Origin: Lentzea xinjiangensis
GTDB lineage: Bacteria; Actinomycetota; Actinomycetes; Mycobacteriales; Pseudonocardiaceae
Reading direction: 5' to 3'
DNA: 64,000 nt
NCBI RefSeq assembly: GCF_900110955.1
Contig: NZ_FOFR01000005.1
Location: forward strand, 310,001-374,000
Shown: positions 1-8,436 of the stretch, in pieces
Layout: every line of letters starts with the position of its first letter
How positions within the stretch are numbered: position 1 is the stretch's first letter
Notes under the pieces: generated by a model
Told to the model about the DNA's origin: nothing
The model's input: only the letters and a program-made list of their open reading frames with translations
Databases searched by the model: none
Made by a program: the position numbers and the translations under genes

Positions 1-1056
1 CGGCGGCTCGTCGAGGCGTTGCTGAGCAACGGCATCGAGCCGTTCCTCACGCTCTACCACTGGGACCTGCCGCAGGCGCTGGAGGACGAGGGCGGGTGGC
101 GCAACCGCGACACCTCGGGCTGGTTCGCCGACTACGCCGCGACGGTGCACGAGGCCCTCGGTGACGTCGTGACGAAGTGGACCACGTTGAACGAGCCGTA
201 CTGCTCCTCGGTCGTGGGCTACGGCGAAGGCCGGCACGCGCCGGGTGCGCGCGAAGGCCACGGCGCGCTCGCGGCGGCGCACCACCTGCTGCTGGGGCAC
301 GGTCTCGCCGTGCAGGCCATGCGCGCCAACGGCACGCCCGGCCACGAGTTCGGCATCGTGCTCAACCAGTCCCCCACCGTCCCGGTGACCGGCTCCCCCG
401 CCGACGTGGCCGCGGCCAGCCGGCAGGACTGCCTGCTGCGCAGGCAGTTCACCGACCCGTTGTTCGGCGGGGCGTACCCGGACGAGATGATCTCGATGTT
501 CGGCGAGATCACCGACTTCTCGTTCCGGCACGACGGCGACCTGGCGGTCATCGGCGAACCGCTCGACTACGTCGGCCTCAACTACTACTACCGGCTGCAC
601 GTGGCCGACGCGCCGCACCGGGAGTCCGACCCCGCCAAGCGCACGGCCCACGACATCGGCGTCGACACGACCCGGCTCCCGGACGTCCCCCGCACCGGCA
701 TGGGCTGGCCGGTGGAACCCGAGGGCCTCACCACCGCGCTGACGGACCTCAAGGACCGCCACCCCGACCTGCCGCCCGTCTACGTCACGGAGAACGGCTG
801 CGTCTACCCGGACACGGAGGGCTTCGAGGACACCGACCGCATCGCCTACCTCCGCGACCACATCGCCGCGGCACAGGCGGCCGCGGAGGCGGGGGTGGAC
901 CTCCGCGGTTACTTCTGCTGGTCACTGCTCGACAACTTCGAGTGGGCGCACGGCTACAAGCACCGGTTCGGCCTGATCCACGTCGACTACCGGACCCAGG
1001 AGCGCACCCCGCGGGCGAGCTACCACTGGTACCGCTCGTTCATCAAGGGCCGCTAG
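1..1056 (+). CDS. GH1 family beta-glucosidase, C-terminal part (5' end outside window)
   Basis: The reading frame is open from base 1, so this is a partial gene missing roughly the first 100 residues of a usual GH1 enzyme of about 450 residues. The family hydrolyses beta-glycosidic bonds in the cytoplasm with retention of configuration. The acid/base motif TLNEP (about residue 63 of the visible part) and the nucleophile motif YVTENG (about residue 262) are both present, as is the C-terminal block with SLLDNFEWAHGY that lines the glucose subsite. It therefore looks catalytically competent. The next gene is convergent. The exact substrate cannot be told from sequence. Confidence 0.95.
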   Translation, partial: RRLVEALLSNGIEPFLTLYHWDLPQALEDEGGWRNRDTSGWFADYAATVHEALGDVVTKWTTLNEPYCSSVVGYGEGRHAPGAREGHGALAAAHHLLLGHGLAVQAMRANGTPGHEFGIVLNQSPTVPVTGSPADVAAASRQDCLLRRQFTDPLFGGAYPDEMISMFGEITDFSFRHDGDLAVIGEPLDYVGLNYYYRLHVADAPHRESDPAKRTAHDIGVDTTRLPDVPRTGMGWPVEPEGLTTALTDLKDRHPDLPPVYVTENGCVYPDTEGFEDTDRIAYLRDHIAAAQAAAEAGVDLRGYFCWSLLDNFEWAHGYKHRFGLIHVDYRTQERTPRASYHWYRSFIKGR

Positions 1057-1246
1057 CCGGGCAGCTCCCCGCCGGAGTGGTCAGGCCGAGCAGGTAGCCG
1101 TTGACGCCACCGCGTGCGGGTAGGCGATGTGCCCCATCCCCCGTACGCCCGCAACGCGGTGTCGCGCGGCGCCTGCCGGTGGACGCCGACAGGCCGGGCG
1201 TACGGGGTGGTGGGGCTGCGCGCTGAGCACCGGGTCGCCGAGATGC

Positions 1247-1897
1247 CTATGCCGTGGTCGTTCCTCCACGTCCGCCGGCCGTGCCAAGCTGCCGGTCGTG
1301 GATCCGGCGCCACACGAGCAGTGAGATGACCGCGCCGCACAGGCACAAGAACATGTCCCACTGCGTGTCCCACTGATCGCCTTGCGTGCCGAGGAAGTCG
1401 TCCGCCCCACTGCCCAGGACCACCGCGCTGAACCACTCGACGAACTCGAAGCAGGCGCTGATCGCGAGGCAGACGCACACCGAGAGGAACGCGACCCAGC
1501 CGCCCGGCCTCAACGGGGTTCGGCGCAGCAGCACCTCCCGCACCGCCACCGCGGGCACGAAACCCTGCACCACGTGGGCGAACCGGTCGTAGTTGTTGCG
1601 CCGCGTCCCCAGCCACTGCTGCACCCACTCCCCGAGCGGTGTCTCGGCATAGGTGTGTTGCCCGCCGTAGCAGAGCACCAGTGCGTGCACCACCAGCAGC
1701 CAGCACAGCAACCTGGTCAACGGGAACCGCTTGCGCAGCGCGATCACCAGCGGCAGCCCGGCGAGCACCCAGACGACCTCCAGGGCCCAGGTGCCCACCG
1801 ACTTCGCCAGCACCCCGGTCGTCACCAGCGCGACGACCACCACGCCCGCCAGCAGCCACCCCTCGGCCCGGCCCGGTCCGCGCACCGCGTTCTCCAT
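1247..1897 (-). CDS. DUF2238 (YjdF-like) integral membrane protein
   Basis: 216 residues with about six hydrophobic segments, starting with one at residues 13-30. The block YDRFAHVVQGF followed by a central ACFEFVEW motif and the GTQGDQWDTQWDM stretch before the last helix is typical of the DUF2238/YjdF family, whose function is unknown. Start is the ATG at 1897; no strong ribosome binding site is visible upstream. It is convergent with the glucosidase across about 190 bp without recognisable content, and lies 61 bp from the end of the radical SAM gene on the same strand. Confidence 0.85.
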   Translation of the reverse strand: MENAVRGPGRAEGWLLAGVVVVALVTTGVLAKSVGTWALEVVWVLAGLPLVIALRKRFPLTRLLCWLLVVHALVLCYGGQHTYAETPLGEWVQQWLGTRRNNYDRFAHVVQGFVPAVAVREVLLRRTPLRPGGWVAFLSVCVCLAISACFEFVEWFSAVVLGSGADDFLGTQGDQWDTQWDMFLCLCGAVISLLVWRRIHDRQLGTAGGRGGTTTA

Positions 1898-1958
1898 GCC
1901 GGAGCAATCTAGTGGCGCGGACAGGGTGGCTCACGCCGCGGGGCGCGTCGACGCCCGT

Positions 1959-3344
1959 TCACAGCTCGGTGTTGATGATGGCCTCCACCAGCACCTCGCC
2001 GTCACTCGTCAGCGCGACCCCGTCGGCGTCGACCGTGACGAGCCCGCGCTCGGCCAAGGAGGCGAACTTCTCCTTCCACGGGCTGTCGTGCAGAGACCTG
2101 CCGTAGAGGGCGCGGTGGAGGTCGTCGCGCACCGGTTGCAGCGTCGACAGGGCCATCTTGACCGCCCGCGCCTCCTGCGCCTGCGCGTCGAACGCCGTGG
2201 CCGAGCCCAGCGGCACCCTGCCCGCCTCGACGGCCTGGACGTAGTTCTTCCAGTTCACGTCGGTGATCGCTTCGGAGGACCGGCAGCTGGAGCTGCCGCC
2301 GAGCCCGATCGCGACCTCGGCCTCCTGCTTGTCCTGGTCCACCATGATGGACTTCCACTTCTCCGGGCCGAGCCCGTCGCGGGCGAAGTACATCGTCGGG
2401 TGCTCGGTGTAGCCGGCGGCACGCAGGCCGTCGGTCAGGACCTCCCGCATCCGGTACTGCTCCTGGAGGCCGGGCCAGCGGTGGCCGTCGCGGACGAGCT
2501 TCTCGCGGTACGCCGGGAGCTGCCACGGCGCCGGTTTCTCGCCCGCCACGCCGGTCCTGGTCTCGGCGTAGGACTTGAGGTGCAGCTTGGTGCACACCAC
2601 CGCGGTGATCCCGTGCTCCAGCACGACGTCGAGGTCGCGCTTGACGGTGTCGACCGTCTGGTCCAGCAGGCCGTACATCAGGTCGATGCTGATCCACTCG
2701 AAACCGGCGGCCTGGGCGTTGCGCACGAAGTCGACGCACATCTGCGACGTGTGCTCCCGCCCGCACTCCCGCAGCACGTCGTCGTCGAACGACTGCACCC
2801 CGCTGGAGAGCTTCGTGCAGCCCAGCTCCCGCAACGCCGCCAGCTTGGCCGGGGTGAACGTGCTCGGGTCGCCCTCGAAGCGGATCGTCGTCTCCTCGGT
2901 GAACCCGAAGTTCTCCCGGTAGAAGTCGAGCAGCCGCCGGATCTGCGCCTCCGGCAACAACGACGGCGTGCCGCCGAAGACGTTGAACTCACCGACGGGG
3001 GCGTGCGCGAGCTCCGGAACCCGTTGCAGCCACAGCTCGGCCTCGCGGATGTTCCAGTCCACCCACTGCGCCAGCTTCTCCTCGGCCTGGCCGCCCTTGA
3101 CCAGCACGACCGGGTATTGGCAGAAGCGGCACTTGTAGGCGCACGTGGGGATGTAGGACCACAGGTGGTACGGGGCGGTGCCGACGAGCTGGTCGCTCAG
3201 GTCGTCGAGGAAGTCCTCCACGCCGTAGCCGGGGACGTTGCCGGGGAACACGTGCGCCCCGAACGGGTCCTCGGTCACGTAGTCGAGCAGGTGCGCGTTG
3301 GCCGGGTTCTGCAAGGCAGGCCACACCCTGGGCTCGCGGTCCAT
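1959..3344 (-). CDS. HemN/HemW-like radical SAM protein
   Basis: 461 residues. The radical SAM cluster motif CAYKCRFC (CX3CX2C) lies about 55 residues from the start. It is followed by the SAM-binding GGTPSLL motif, an EGDPSTF segment and the LSSGVQSFDDD segment that typify the HemN/HemW branch. The C-terminal winged region, LAERGLVTVDADGVALT, is also present. True coproporphyrinogen oxidases and HemW chaperones are usually found in haem contexts; this one sits directly behind a glycosyltransferase. The ATG start shares one base with the stop of the upstream gene (TGATG), so the two are translationally coupled. I infer a tailoring or methyl/oxidative radical step on a glycosylated product, but the substrate is unknown. 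Confidence 0.85.
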   Translation of the reverse strand: MDREPRVWPALQNPANAHLLDYVTEDPFGAHVFPGNVPGYGVEDFLDDLSDQLVGTAPYHLWSYIPTCAYKCRFCQYPVVLVKGGQAEEKLAQWVDWNIREAELWLQRVPELAHAPVGEFNVFGGTPSLLPEAQIRRLLDFYRENFGFTEETTIRFEGDPSTFTPAKLAALRELGCTKLSSGVQSFDDDVLRECGREHTSQMCVDFVRNAQAAGFEWISIDLMYGLLDQTVDTVKRDLDVVLEHGITAVVCTKLHLKSYAETRTGVAGEKPAPWQLPAYREKLVRDGHRWPGLQEQYRMREVLTDGLRAAGYTEHPTMYFARDGLGPEKWKSIMVDQDKQEAEVAIGLGGSSSCRSSEAITDVNWKNYVQAVEAGRVPLGSATAFDAQAQEARAVKMALSTLQPVRDDLHRALYGRSLHDSPWKEKFASLAERGLVTVDADGVALTSDGEVLVEAIINTEL

Positions 3345-5881
3345 CAGAACACGCCTCCATTGCCGAAGTAGTTGTGCGCCTCCCCTGACTCGCGGTCCTC
3401 GCAGTAGTACTTCACGAACTCGGCGAACCTGTCCTCCGGCACGTCGTCGAAGCACTCCGGCAGAGGGGGCGGGTAGCCGATGTCCTCGCCGACCGCGGCG
3501 CGCAGCCGCGCGAAGATCTCGTCCCGGAACTCGAAGTAGAGCCGGTACGACGGCGTCTTGTAGGAGTGGATCGGGACGAAGTCCACGACGCGCATCTCCT
3601 CCTTGATCTCCGCGATGCGCGTCCCCAGCCGGGACGCGAGGTCCTCGCCGAAGAACGCCAGCACCGCGTCGTCGTCCAGAAGGGACGGAGTGAGCAGGAC
3701 GGGCAGGATGGTGTTCTTCGGGCTGAAGTCCTTGATGGAGAACTCCCACGCCTGCAACGCCTCCGCCTCGGTGAGGTCCTCGGTCTTCGGCGGGGCTTCC
3801 GGCCGGATGTCGCGCATGACGATGATGCCGTCGTTGCCGTACGCCCGCCCGGTGATCACCTCGTCGATGGCGTGGTTGACGCGCCGGGGGTTGATCTCCA
3901 CCCGCGAGCGCGGGGCGTAGGTGATGTCGTACCCCGAGCCCCGGACCTTGATGCCGAAGTCCCAGTCGTCGGACAGGTGGTTGACGAACCGCCCGTTCTG
4001 GAGCTGGTAGCAGATCTCGATCCCGCCGACGTCCTCGTACGCCTCGCGCTCCACCGCGAAGCCCTTGCCGTCCGGGAAACCGCCGAACAGCGAGAACGTC
4101 ACCGCCCGGCAGCGCAGCGTGCGCTGGATGGCCTCCCAGAGCCGGGGCCTGCCGACGAAGTGCTCGGCGTTGTAGTAGTAGTCGCAGACGCCGATCGCGG
4201 CCTTGTCCTCCTCCATCGCCGCGAACAGCTCCGCGAGCCAGCGGCGGTCCACCCGGCAGTCCGCGTCCGCGGACACCAGGTAGAAGCGCTCACCGGGATC
4301 CTTGCGGTTGCGGCTGCGTCGCGCGGCGAACTCCATGCCCGTCCTGCGCGCGCAGGCGACGCCCTGCTCGCGTTCGCCGACCACGTGCAGCGCGACCTTC
4401 GACCGTTCGGCGAACCTGCGGGCTCTCGCGACCGTGTCGTCGGTGGAGTTGTTGTCCACCAGCACGATCTCGTACATGCCGGGGTCGATGCCGTCCTGGC
4501 CGTGCAGCGACTGCAGCACCTCGTCGATGTTCGCGGCCTCGTTGTAGACCGGCAGCACCACGCTGAGCCGCACGTCCTCGCCCATCGGCGGTGGGAACAG
4601 AGTGCTCACCAGCTCATCCGCGGCCGCGCGGTTGTGCATGCCGAGCCGTTGGTTGTGCGCCACCACTTCCGCCCGCCTCTCCGCGTTCGTCATGAGGTCC
4701 AGGACCTGCCGCGCGAACTCCTCCGTCGGCAGGTCGTCCGCCAGGATGTCCAGCACCGGTGCCTCGAAGCCCGCGTACACCGTGTCGTACAGGGCATACC
4801 GGCTGGCGATGTACGGCACGCCGGCCGCGATCGCCTCGCCGATCGGGTTGCCGTAGCTCTCGTAGTCGTATGACGTCAGGAACGACACGAGGTCGGCGTG
4901 CGCGAGCAGGTCGCGCACCGAGAAACCGTCGCCGGTCGACTCGCACGGTTCGAGCACGCCTCCGAACACGACGGGCACCCGGAGCTCCGCCGCCACTGCG
5001 CGGAGCCTCCTGGTCTCCTCCGGGTTCTCCTCCGTGTCCCCCGCCACGAACAGCCACGTGCCGGGGAGCCGGGCGAGCAGGTGCAGGTCCCGGTCGATGC
5101 GCTTCTGCGGGATGATCCTGGTCAGCCGCGCGATGATCTTGACGTCCTCCGGCAGGCCGAAGTGCTCCCGGAAGTCCGGCCGCCCGGCGCGGCCGGGCGG
5201 TGTGAACGTGTTCGGCAGGACGTCGAGAGCGCGCAGGTGCGGCATCCACTCCAGAGTGCGCCGCCTGGCCTCCTCGTGCAGCGCGAAGTAGTGGATGTGC
5301 GGCGAGTTCACCATCGGAGGCGTTGCCGGGTAGGGGAAGCTGCCGTACTTGTCCGGTTCGCTCTGCCACATCAGGTCGTGGTCGCGCCACAGCACGTACC
5401 GGCCGAGCCCGTGGGTCGCGCCGTAGGTGGAAATCGCCTGGTACAAGGCTTTCGTGTAGGCGACGTTCTCGGGCAGCGTGCCGTTCTCGACCATCACCAG
5501 TGTGACGCCGCGATCCTCCCAGGTCCGCACGATGGCGTCGGCGAGCTCAGAGGTGATGCGGTCGGTGTCCGGGACCTCGTTGCGCCGCACCGACTCCAGG
5601 GTCGCGGCGACGAAGTCCTGGTCGTACCCGGCGATGTGCTCGACGCCGTCCACGCGGTCGAGCGTGATCCAGTCCGGCGTGCGCTCGTGCCGGTAGGGCT
5701 GGAAGAACCGCCCCTTGTCGGCCTTGATGTCGTAACCGAGGTCGAGGTGGACCCGATAGCCCTGGCCGGCGAAGGACTTGGCGATCTTGATGAACTCCAC
5801 CACCACGCCGGACATGGCCGTGGCGTCGAACGAGACACCCCAAAGGACGGTCACAGGCCCGCTCCACTCCGAGTGGTTCAC
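3344..5881 (-). CDS. GT4-GT2 fusion glycosyltransferase
   Basis: 845 residues with two complete-looking glycosyltransferase modules. Residues about 1-430 are a GT-B (GT4-like) module: a Gly-Val substrate loop near the start, the RLTRIIPQKRID donor-binding segment, and ESYGNPIGEAI with the EX7E motif. Residues about 438-700 are a GT-A (GT2) module beginning LSVVLPVYNEAANID, with a DADC metal-binding motif. About 145 further residues have no recognised domain. The start as given is GTG; an in-frame GTG nine codons downstream (5854) has a better GGAG ribosome binding site 7 nt before it and may be the real start. Cytoplasmic, acting on nucleotide-sugar donors; the acceptor is unknown. It overlaps the radical SAM gene. 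Confidence 0.85.
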   Translation of the reverse strand: MNHSEWSGPVTVLWGVSFDATAMSGVVVEFIKIAKSFAGQGYRVHLDLGYDIKADKGRFFQPYRHERTPDWITLDRVDGVEHIAGYDQDFVAATLESVRRNEVPDTDRITSELADAIVRTWEDRGVTLVMVENGTLPENVAYTKALYQAISTYGATHGLGRYVLWRDHDLMWQSEPDKYGSFPYPATPPMVNSPHIHYFALHEEARRRTLEWMPHLRALDVLPNTFTPPGRAGRPDFREHFGLPEDVKIIARLTRIIPQKRIDRDLHLLARLPGTWLFVAGDTEENPEETRRLRAVAAELRVPVVFGGVLEPCESTGDGFSVRDLLAHADLVSFLTSYDYESYGNPIGEAIAAGVPYIASRYALYDTVYAGFEAPVLDILADDLPTEEFARQVLDLMTNAERRAEVVAHNQRLGMHNRAAADELVSTLFPPPMGEDVRLSVVLPVYNEAANIDEVLQSLHGQDGIDPGMYEIVLVDNNSTDDTVARARRFAERSKVALHVVGEREQGVACARRTGMEFAARRSRNRKDPGERFYLVSADADCRVDRRWLAELFAAMEEDKAAIGVCDYYYNAEHFVGRPRLWEAIQRTLRCRAVTFSLFGGFPDGKGFAVEREAYEDVGGIEICYQLQNGRFVNHLSDDWDFGIKVRGSGYDITYAPRSRVEINPRRVNHAIDEVITGRAYGNDGIIVMRDIRPEAPPKTEDLTEAEALQAWEFSIKDFSPKNTILPVLLTPSLLDDDAVLAFFGEDLASRLGTRIAEIKEEMRVVDFVPIHSYKTPSYRLYFEFRDEIFARLRAAVGEDIGYPPPLPECFDDVPEDRFAEFVKYYCEDRESGEAHNYFGNGGVF

Positions 5882-5900
5882 TCTTCACCGAACGTAGCAT

Positions 5901-5912
5901 GAAAGCGCTCTC
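5901..5912. promoter_or_regulatory. possible LacI-type operator upstream of the glycosyltransferase gene
   Basis: GAAAGCGCTCTC is a 12-bp near-palindrome with an AGCGCT core (10 of 12 bases symmetric), 20 bp upstream of the GT start codon. It resembles LacI/GalR-family half sites, which would fit the sugar-related genes around it. One short site only, so this is tentative. Confidence 0.3.
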
Positions 5913-5969
5913 TGGACGCAGAGCGTCTCAATCGGCGTGAATGCGCAGCTCAACAGGACGACACAGACC

Positions 5970-6710
5970 TCACGTACGTCCTGTTTGGACGGTTGCGGTG
6001 GTCATGCCGAGTGGAGCGGCCGGCCTGCGGACGGCGGGCTTGCGGCGCTCCAGGACCCAGTCCGCGAGCAGCAGCAGGAGCAGGGGGCTGAGCCAGACAC
6101 CGATGCTCGTCGCGGTGTTGCGCATCAGCTCCTCGCTGCCGCCGAAGGCGGTGTCCACCCGGGGCGTGAGCAGGATCGTGGCCGGGACGTTGATGACCCG
6201 GCTCAGCGCGATCGACATGGCGAGCGCGAAGCTGCGCGACATCCACCGGCGGTGCTCGTCGTAGCGCCGCCGGAGGGCCATCCGCAGTCCCATGATCGTC
6301 ACGACCACCCACAGCGCCGATCCCACCAGGTTCGCGACCAGCACGGACGGCCCCGCCGACGTGTGCCAGCCGATGTAGAGCCCGAGCAGCCCGGCGGGCA
6401 ACGCCCCGGCGTAGACGTAGATCCGGCCGGTGATCCGGTGCCCGGTCCGGTGCCGCGCGCGAAACGCCGGCCAGACCTGGAAGCAGGCGGTCGCCATCGC
6501 GACGGCGCCGCAGAGGACGTGCGCGACCAGCAGCGGGTAGTAGAGCTCGTCGCCCTCCGGCGGCGCCAAGCGGGAGCGGGCCGGGTCGAAGGTCAGGTAG
6601 GGCGGTACGGAGAACGCGAGGAAGGCCGCGACCACCAGCATCAGCGGCACGATCCAGGGCCGGCGCCACCAGGCGGTCTTCGGCCGGGACGAGGGCGAGT
6701 TCGAAGTCAT
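5970..6710 (-). CDS. DUF2306 membrane protein
   Basis: 246 residues. A basic N-terminus is followed by several hydrophobic segments: residues about 18-36, then LLVAHVLCGAVAMATACFQ, further helices, and a final one just before a basic tail. The HXXXGRIYVYAG region (HRITGRIYVYAG) and DEHRRWMSRSFAL are hallmark stretches of the DUF2306 family, which has no assigned function. The ATG at 6710 was chosen because the longer frame would run through the palindromic promoter region. It is divergent from a TetR repressor across a region with nested inverted repeats, so it is very likely that repressor's target. Confidence 0.8.
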   Translation of the reverse strand: MTSNSPSSRPKTAWWRRPWIVPLMLVVAAFLAFSVPPYLTFDPARSRLAPPEGDELYYPLLVAHVLCGAVAMATACFQVWPAFRARHRTGHRITGRIYVYAGALPAGLLGLYIGWHTSAGPSVLVANLVGSALWVVVTIMGLRMALRRRYDEHRRWMSRSFALAMSIALSRVINVPATILLTPRVDTAFGGSEELMRNTATSIGVWLSPLLLLLLADWVLERRKPAVRRPAAPLGMTTATVQTGRT

Positions 6711-6737
6711 GGCGATCCGTTCATGAGGACGCGGGCG

Positions 6738-6783
6738 AAAACTACGTACACCATACAGAGAAACGTATGACATACGTAGTTTT
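6738..6783. promoter_or_regulatory. nested inverted repeats: likely TetR operator region
   Basis: An 11-bp arm AAAACTACGTA (6738-6748) is matched perfectly by TACGTAGTTTT (6773-6783). Inside the right half lies a second, tighter palindrome ACGTATG-A-CATACGT (6763-6777). The region is AT-rich against a GC-rich background and sits between the divergent DUF2306 and TetR genes. This is the expected layout for an autoregulated TetR operator controlling both directions. Confidence 0.7.
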
Positions 6784-6817
6784 AGGATGGGCACCGCACC
6801 GATGAACGGGATGGCGG

Positions 6818-7609
6818 ATGACGACACGAGACAGCAAGGACCCGGACCTGCAGCGCAGCCTCGCGCTGCTGTGGGCGGGACACCGCCGCGGGCGGCGCGG
6901 TCCCCGGTCCCAGCTCAGCGTCGAGCGGATCGCGCAGGCCGCGGTGCGGGTCGCGGACGCCGACGGGATCGAGGCGCTGTCCATGCAGCGCATCGCCGCC
7001 GAGCTCGGCTACTCGACGATGTCGCTCTACAACCACGTCCCGAGCAAGGACCTGCTGCTCGAGGTGGCCGCCGACATCGGGGCCGGCGCGCCTCCCGACC
7101 TCGGCGACGCCGAGGACTTCCGCCAGGCGGTCCGGGACTGGGCCGCCGCGCTGTGGTCGGGTCTGCGGCGACGTCCCTGGATCCTGCGCGTCCCGCTCGC
7201 CCACGCGCCCGTGGGCCCCAACCAGCTCGCCTGGCTCGACCGGCTGCTGCGCCCCCTGCTGGTGGCCGGCCTCGCCGGCGGGGAGGCCAGGGCCGCGGCC
7301 CTGCACCTGACCGCGGTCGTCCGCGGCACGGCGCAGATCAGCATCGCCATGTCCGACGAACACCGGCGCGACGACGGCATCCCCCGCACCGACGCCGATC
7401 TCACGCACCTCGTCGCCGACCTCGTCGACCCGGAGGACTACCCGGCGCTGACCGCCGTCCACGCCGCCGAGACCGCCGAACGCCGCGCCGGTCCCGAACC
7501 GGTCGACGCCGAGGCCCTGCCCTTCGAGCTCGCCTTCGGCGTCGACCGGTTCCTGGACGGGATCGAGGGCTGGGTGGCCGCGAAAGCCCGCCGCGGCACC
7601 CAGAGCTGA
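6818..7609 (+). CDS. TetR family repressor with TetR-class C-terminal domain
   Basis: 263 residues. The DNA-binding helix-turn-helix lies at about residues 34-80 (VERIAQAAVRVADADG through LGYSTMSLYNHVPSKDLL). The long ligand domain with paired tryptophans (DWAAALWSGLRRRPWILR) resembles the TetR_C group of tetracycline-repressor-like proteins. It is divergent from the DUF2306 gene, with palindromic operators between. The stop codon falls in the first unit of a downstream 15-bp tandem repeat. The ligand is unknown. Confidence 0.9.
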   Translation: MTTRDSKDPDLQRSLALLWAGHRRGRRGPRSQLSVERIAQAAVRVADADGIEALSMQRIAAELGYSTMSLYNHVPSKDLLLEVAADIGAGAPPDLGDAEDFRQAVRDWAAALWSGLRRRPWILRVPLAHAPVGPNQLAWLDRLLRPLLVAGLAGGEARAAALHLTAVVRGTAQISIAMSDEHRRDDGIPRTDADLTHLVADLVDPEDYPALTAVHAAETAERRAGPEPVDAEALPFELAFGVDRFLDGIEGWVAAKARRGTQS

Positions 7610-7709
7610 ACTCCCCGGTGCTGAACTCCCCAGAGCTGAACTCCCCAGAGCTGAACTCCCCAGAGCTGAACTCCCCAGAGCTGAACTCCCCGGTGCTGAA
7701 CTCCCCGGT
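7605..7709 (+). repeat. tandem repeat, 7 units of 15 bp
   Basis: Seven exact-length units with constant core GCTGAACTCCCC and a variable last triplet: GGT in unit 1, AGA in units 2-5, GGT in units 6-7. There is no spacer, so it is not CRISPR. The first unit contains the TGA stop of the TetR gene. Read in frame it would encode a pentapeptide repeat ELNSP. The block structure of the variants suggests slippage or unequal exchange. Confidence 0.95.
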
Positions 7710-7772
7710 GCGAAGAGGCCGCCGACCGGGGGCCGTCTTCGTCCGGACCGCGCCGACGGTCCACAGCGGAGG

Positions 7773-8417
7773 TCAGGAGCAGCGGTAGCCGAAGCCGCGC
7801 ACGGTCTGCACCACGGGAGGAGGGCCGAGCTTCTGGCGCAGCGCGGTGATCACGACGTCCAGCACGTTCGACGTCGGCGGCACCTCGCGGTCCCACGCGG
7901 CCGCGATCAGCTCGTCGCGGCGCACGGGGTCGCCGCCCGCGGCCACCAGGCGTTCGAGCACCGTGAACTCCTTGACCGTGAGGACCAGCGCCCGACCGGC
8001 CCGGGAGGCGGTGCGCCGGCCGAGGTCCAGCTCCAGGCCGGCGTGCCGCAGCACGGGCGGTGGCGCGACCGCGGTGAGGCGGCACAGGCTGCGCACCCTG
8101 GCGATCAGCTCCGGCATGGCGAACGGCTTGACGAGGTAGTCGTCGCCGTAGGGCAGCCCTTCGAGCGGGTTGTCGATGCCGGTCAGGAACAGCACGGCGG
8201 CGGACCAGCCGTCCAGGCGGCGCTGCTTCACGTAGAGCAACGCGTCACCGGACGGCAGGACCCGGTCGAAGACCACGCAGTCGTAGTCGTTCACGAACAG
8301 CGCCTCGTCGGCCGCGGGCAGGTCTGTGGCGACGTCGACGGCGAAACCCGCGCCGCGCAGTGAGGTTTCCACGGCGAAGCGGGTGTCGTCGTCGTCTTCG
8401 GTCACCAGAACGCGCAC
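7773..8417 (-). CDS. OmpR-type response regulator
   Basis: 214 residues. The receiver domain has the acidic pocket EDDDD (residues 7-11), phospho-acceptor D51 in VVFDR and the conserved K97 in LVKPF. The winged-helix output domain runs from about residue 120 to the end (VLTVKEFTVLERL, then VVQTVRGFGYRC). The receiver is slightly shorter than that of the related regulator at 9452-10144: about four residues are missing in the loop before the GDDY motif. Start is GTG. No partner kinase is adjacent on this strand; the kinase at 10141-11394 could serve both. Confidence 0.9.
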   Translation of the reverse strand: MRVLVTEDDDDTRFAVETSLRGAGFAVDVATDLPAADEALFVNDYDCVVFDRVLPSGDALLYVKQRRLDGWSAAVLFLTGIDNPLEGLPYGDDYLVKPFAMPELIARVRSLCRLTAVAPPPVLRHAGLELDLGRRTASRAGRALVLTVKEFTVLERLVAAGGDPVRRDELIAAAWDREVPPTSNVLDVVITALRQKLGPPPVVQTVRGFGYRCS

Positions 8418-8436
8418 AGTGACCGACCGTAGCGGA

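Noticed and set aside
1731..3371. 546-codon forward frame over the radical SAM gene
   Set aside because: No start signal or domain; the reverse frame carries CX3CX2C and GGTP.
7605..7709. Considered as a CRISPR array
   Set aside because: Units are 15 bp and contiguous with no spacers, so it is a simple tandem repeat.
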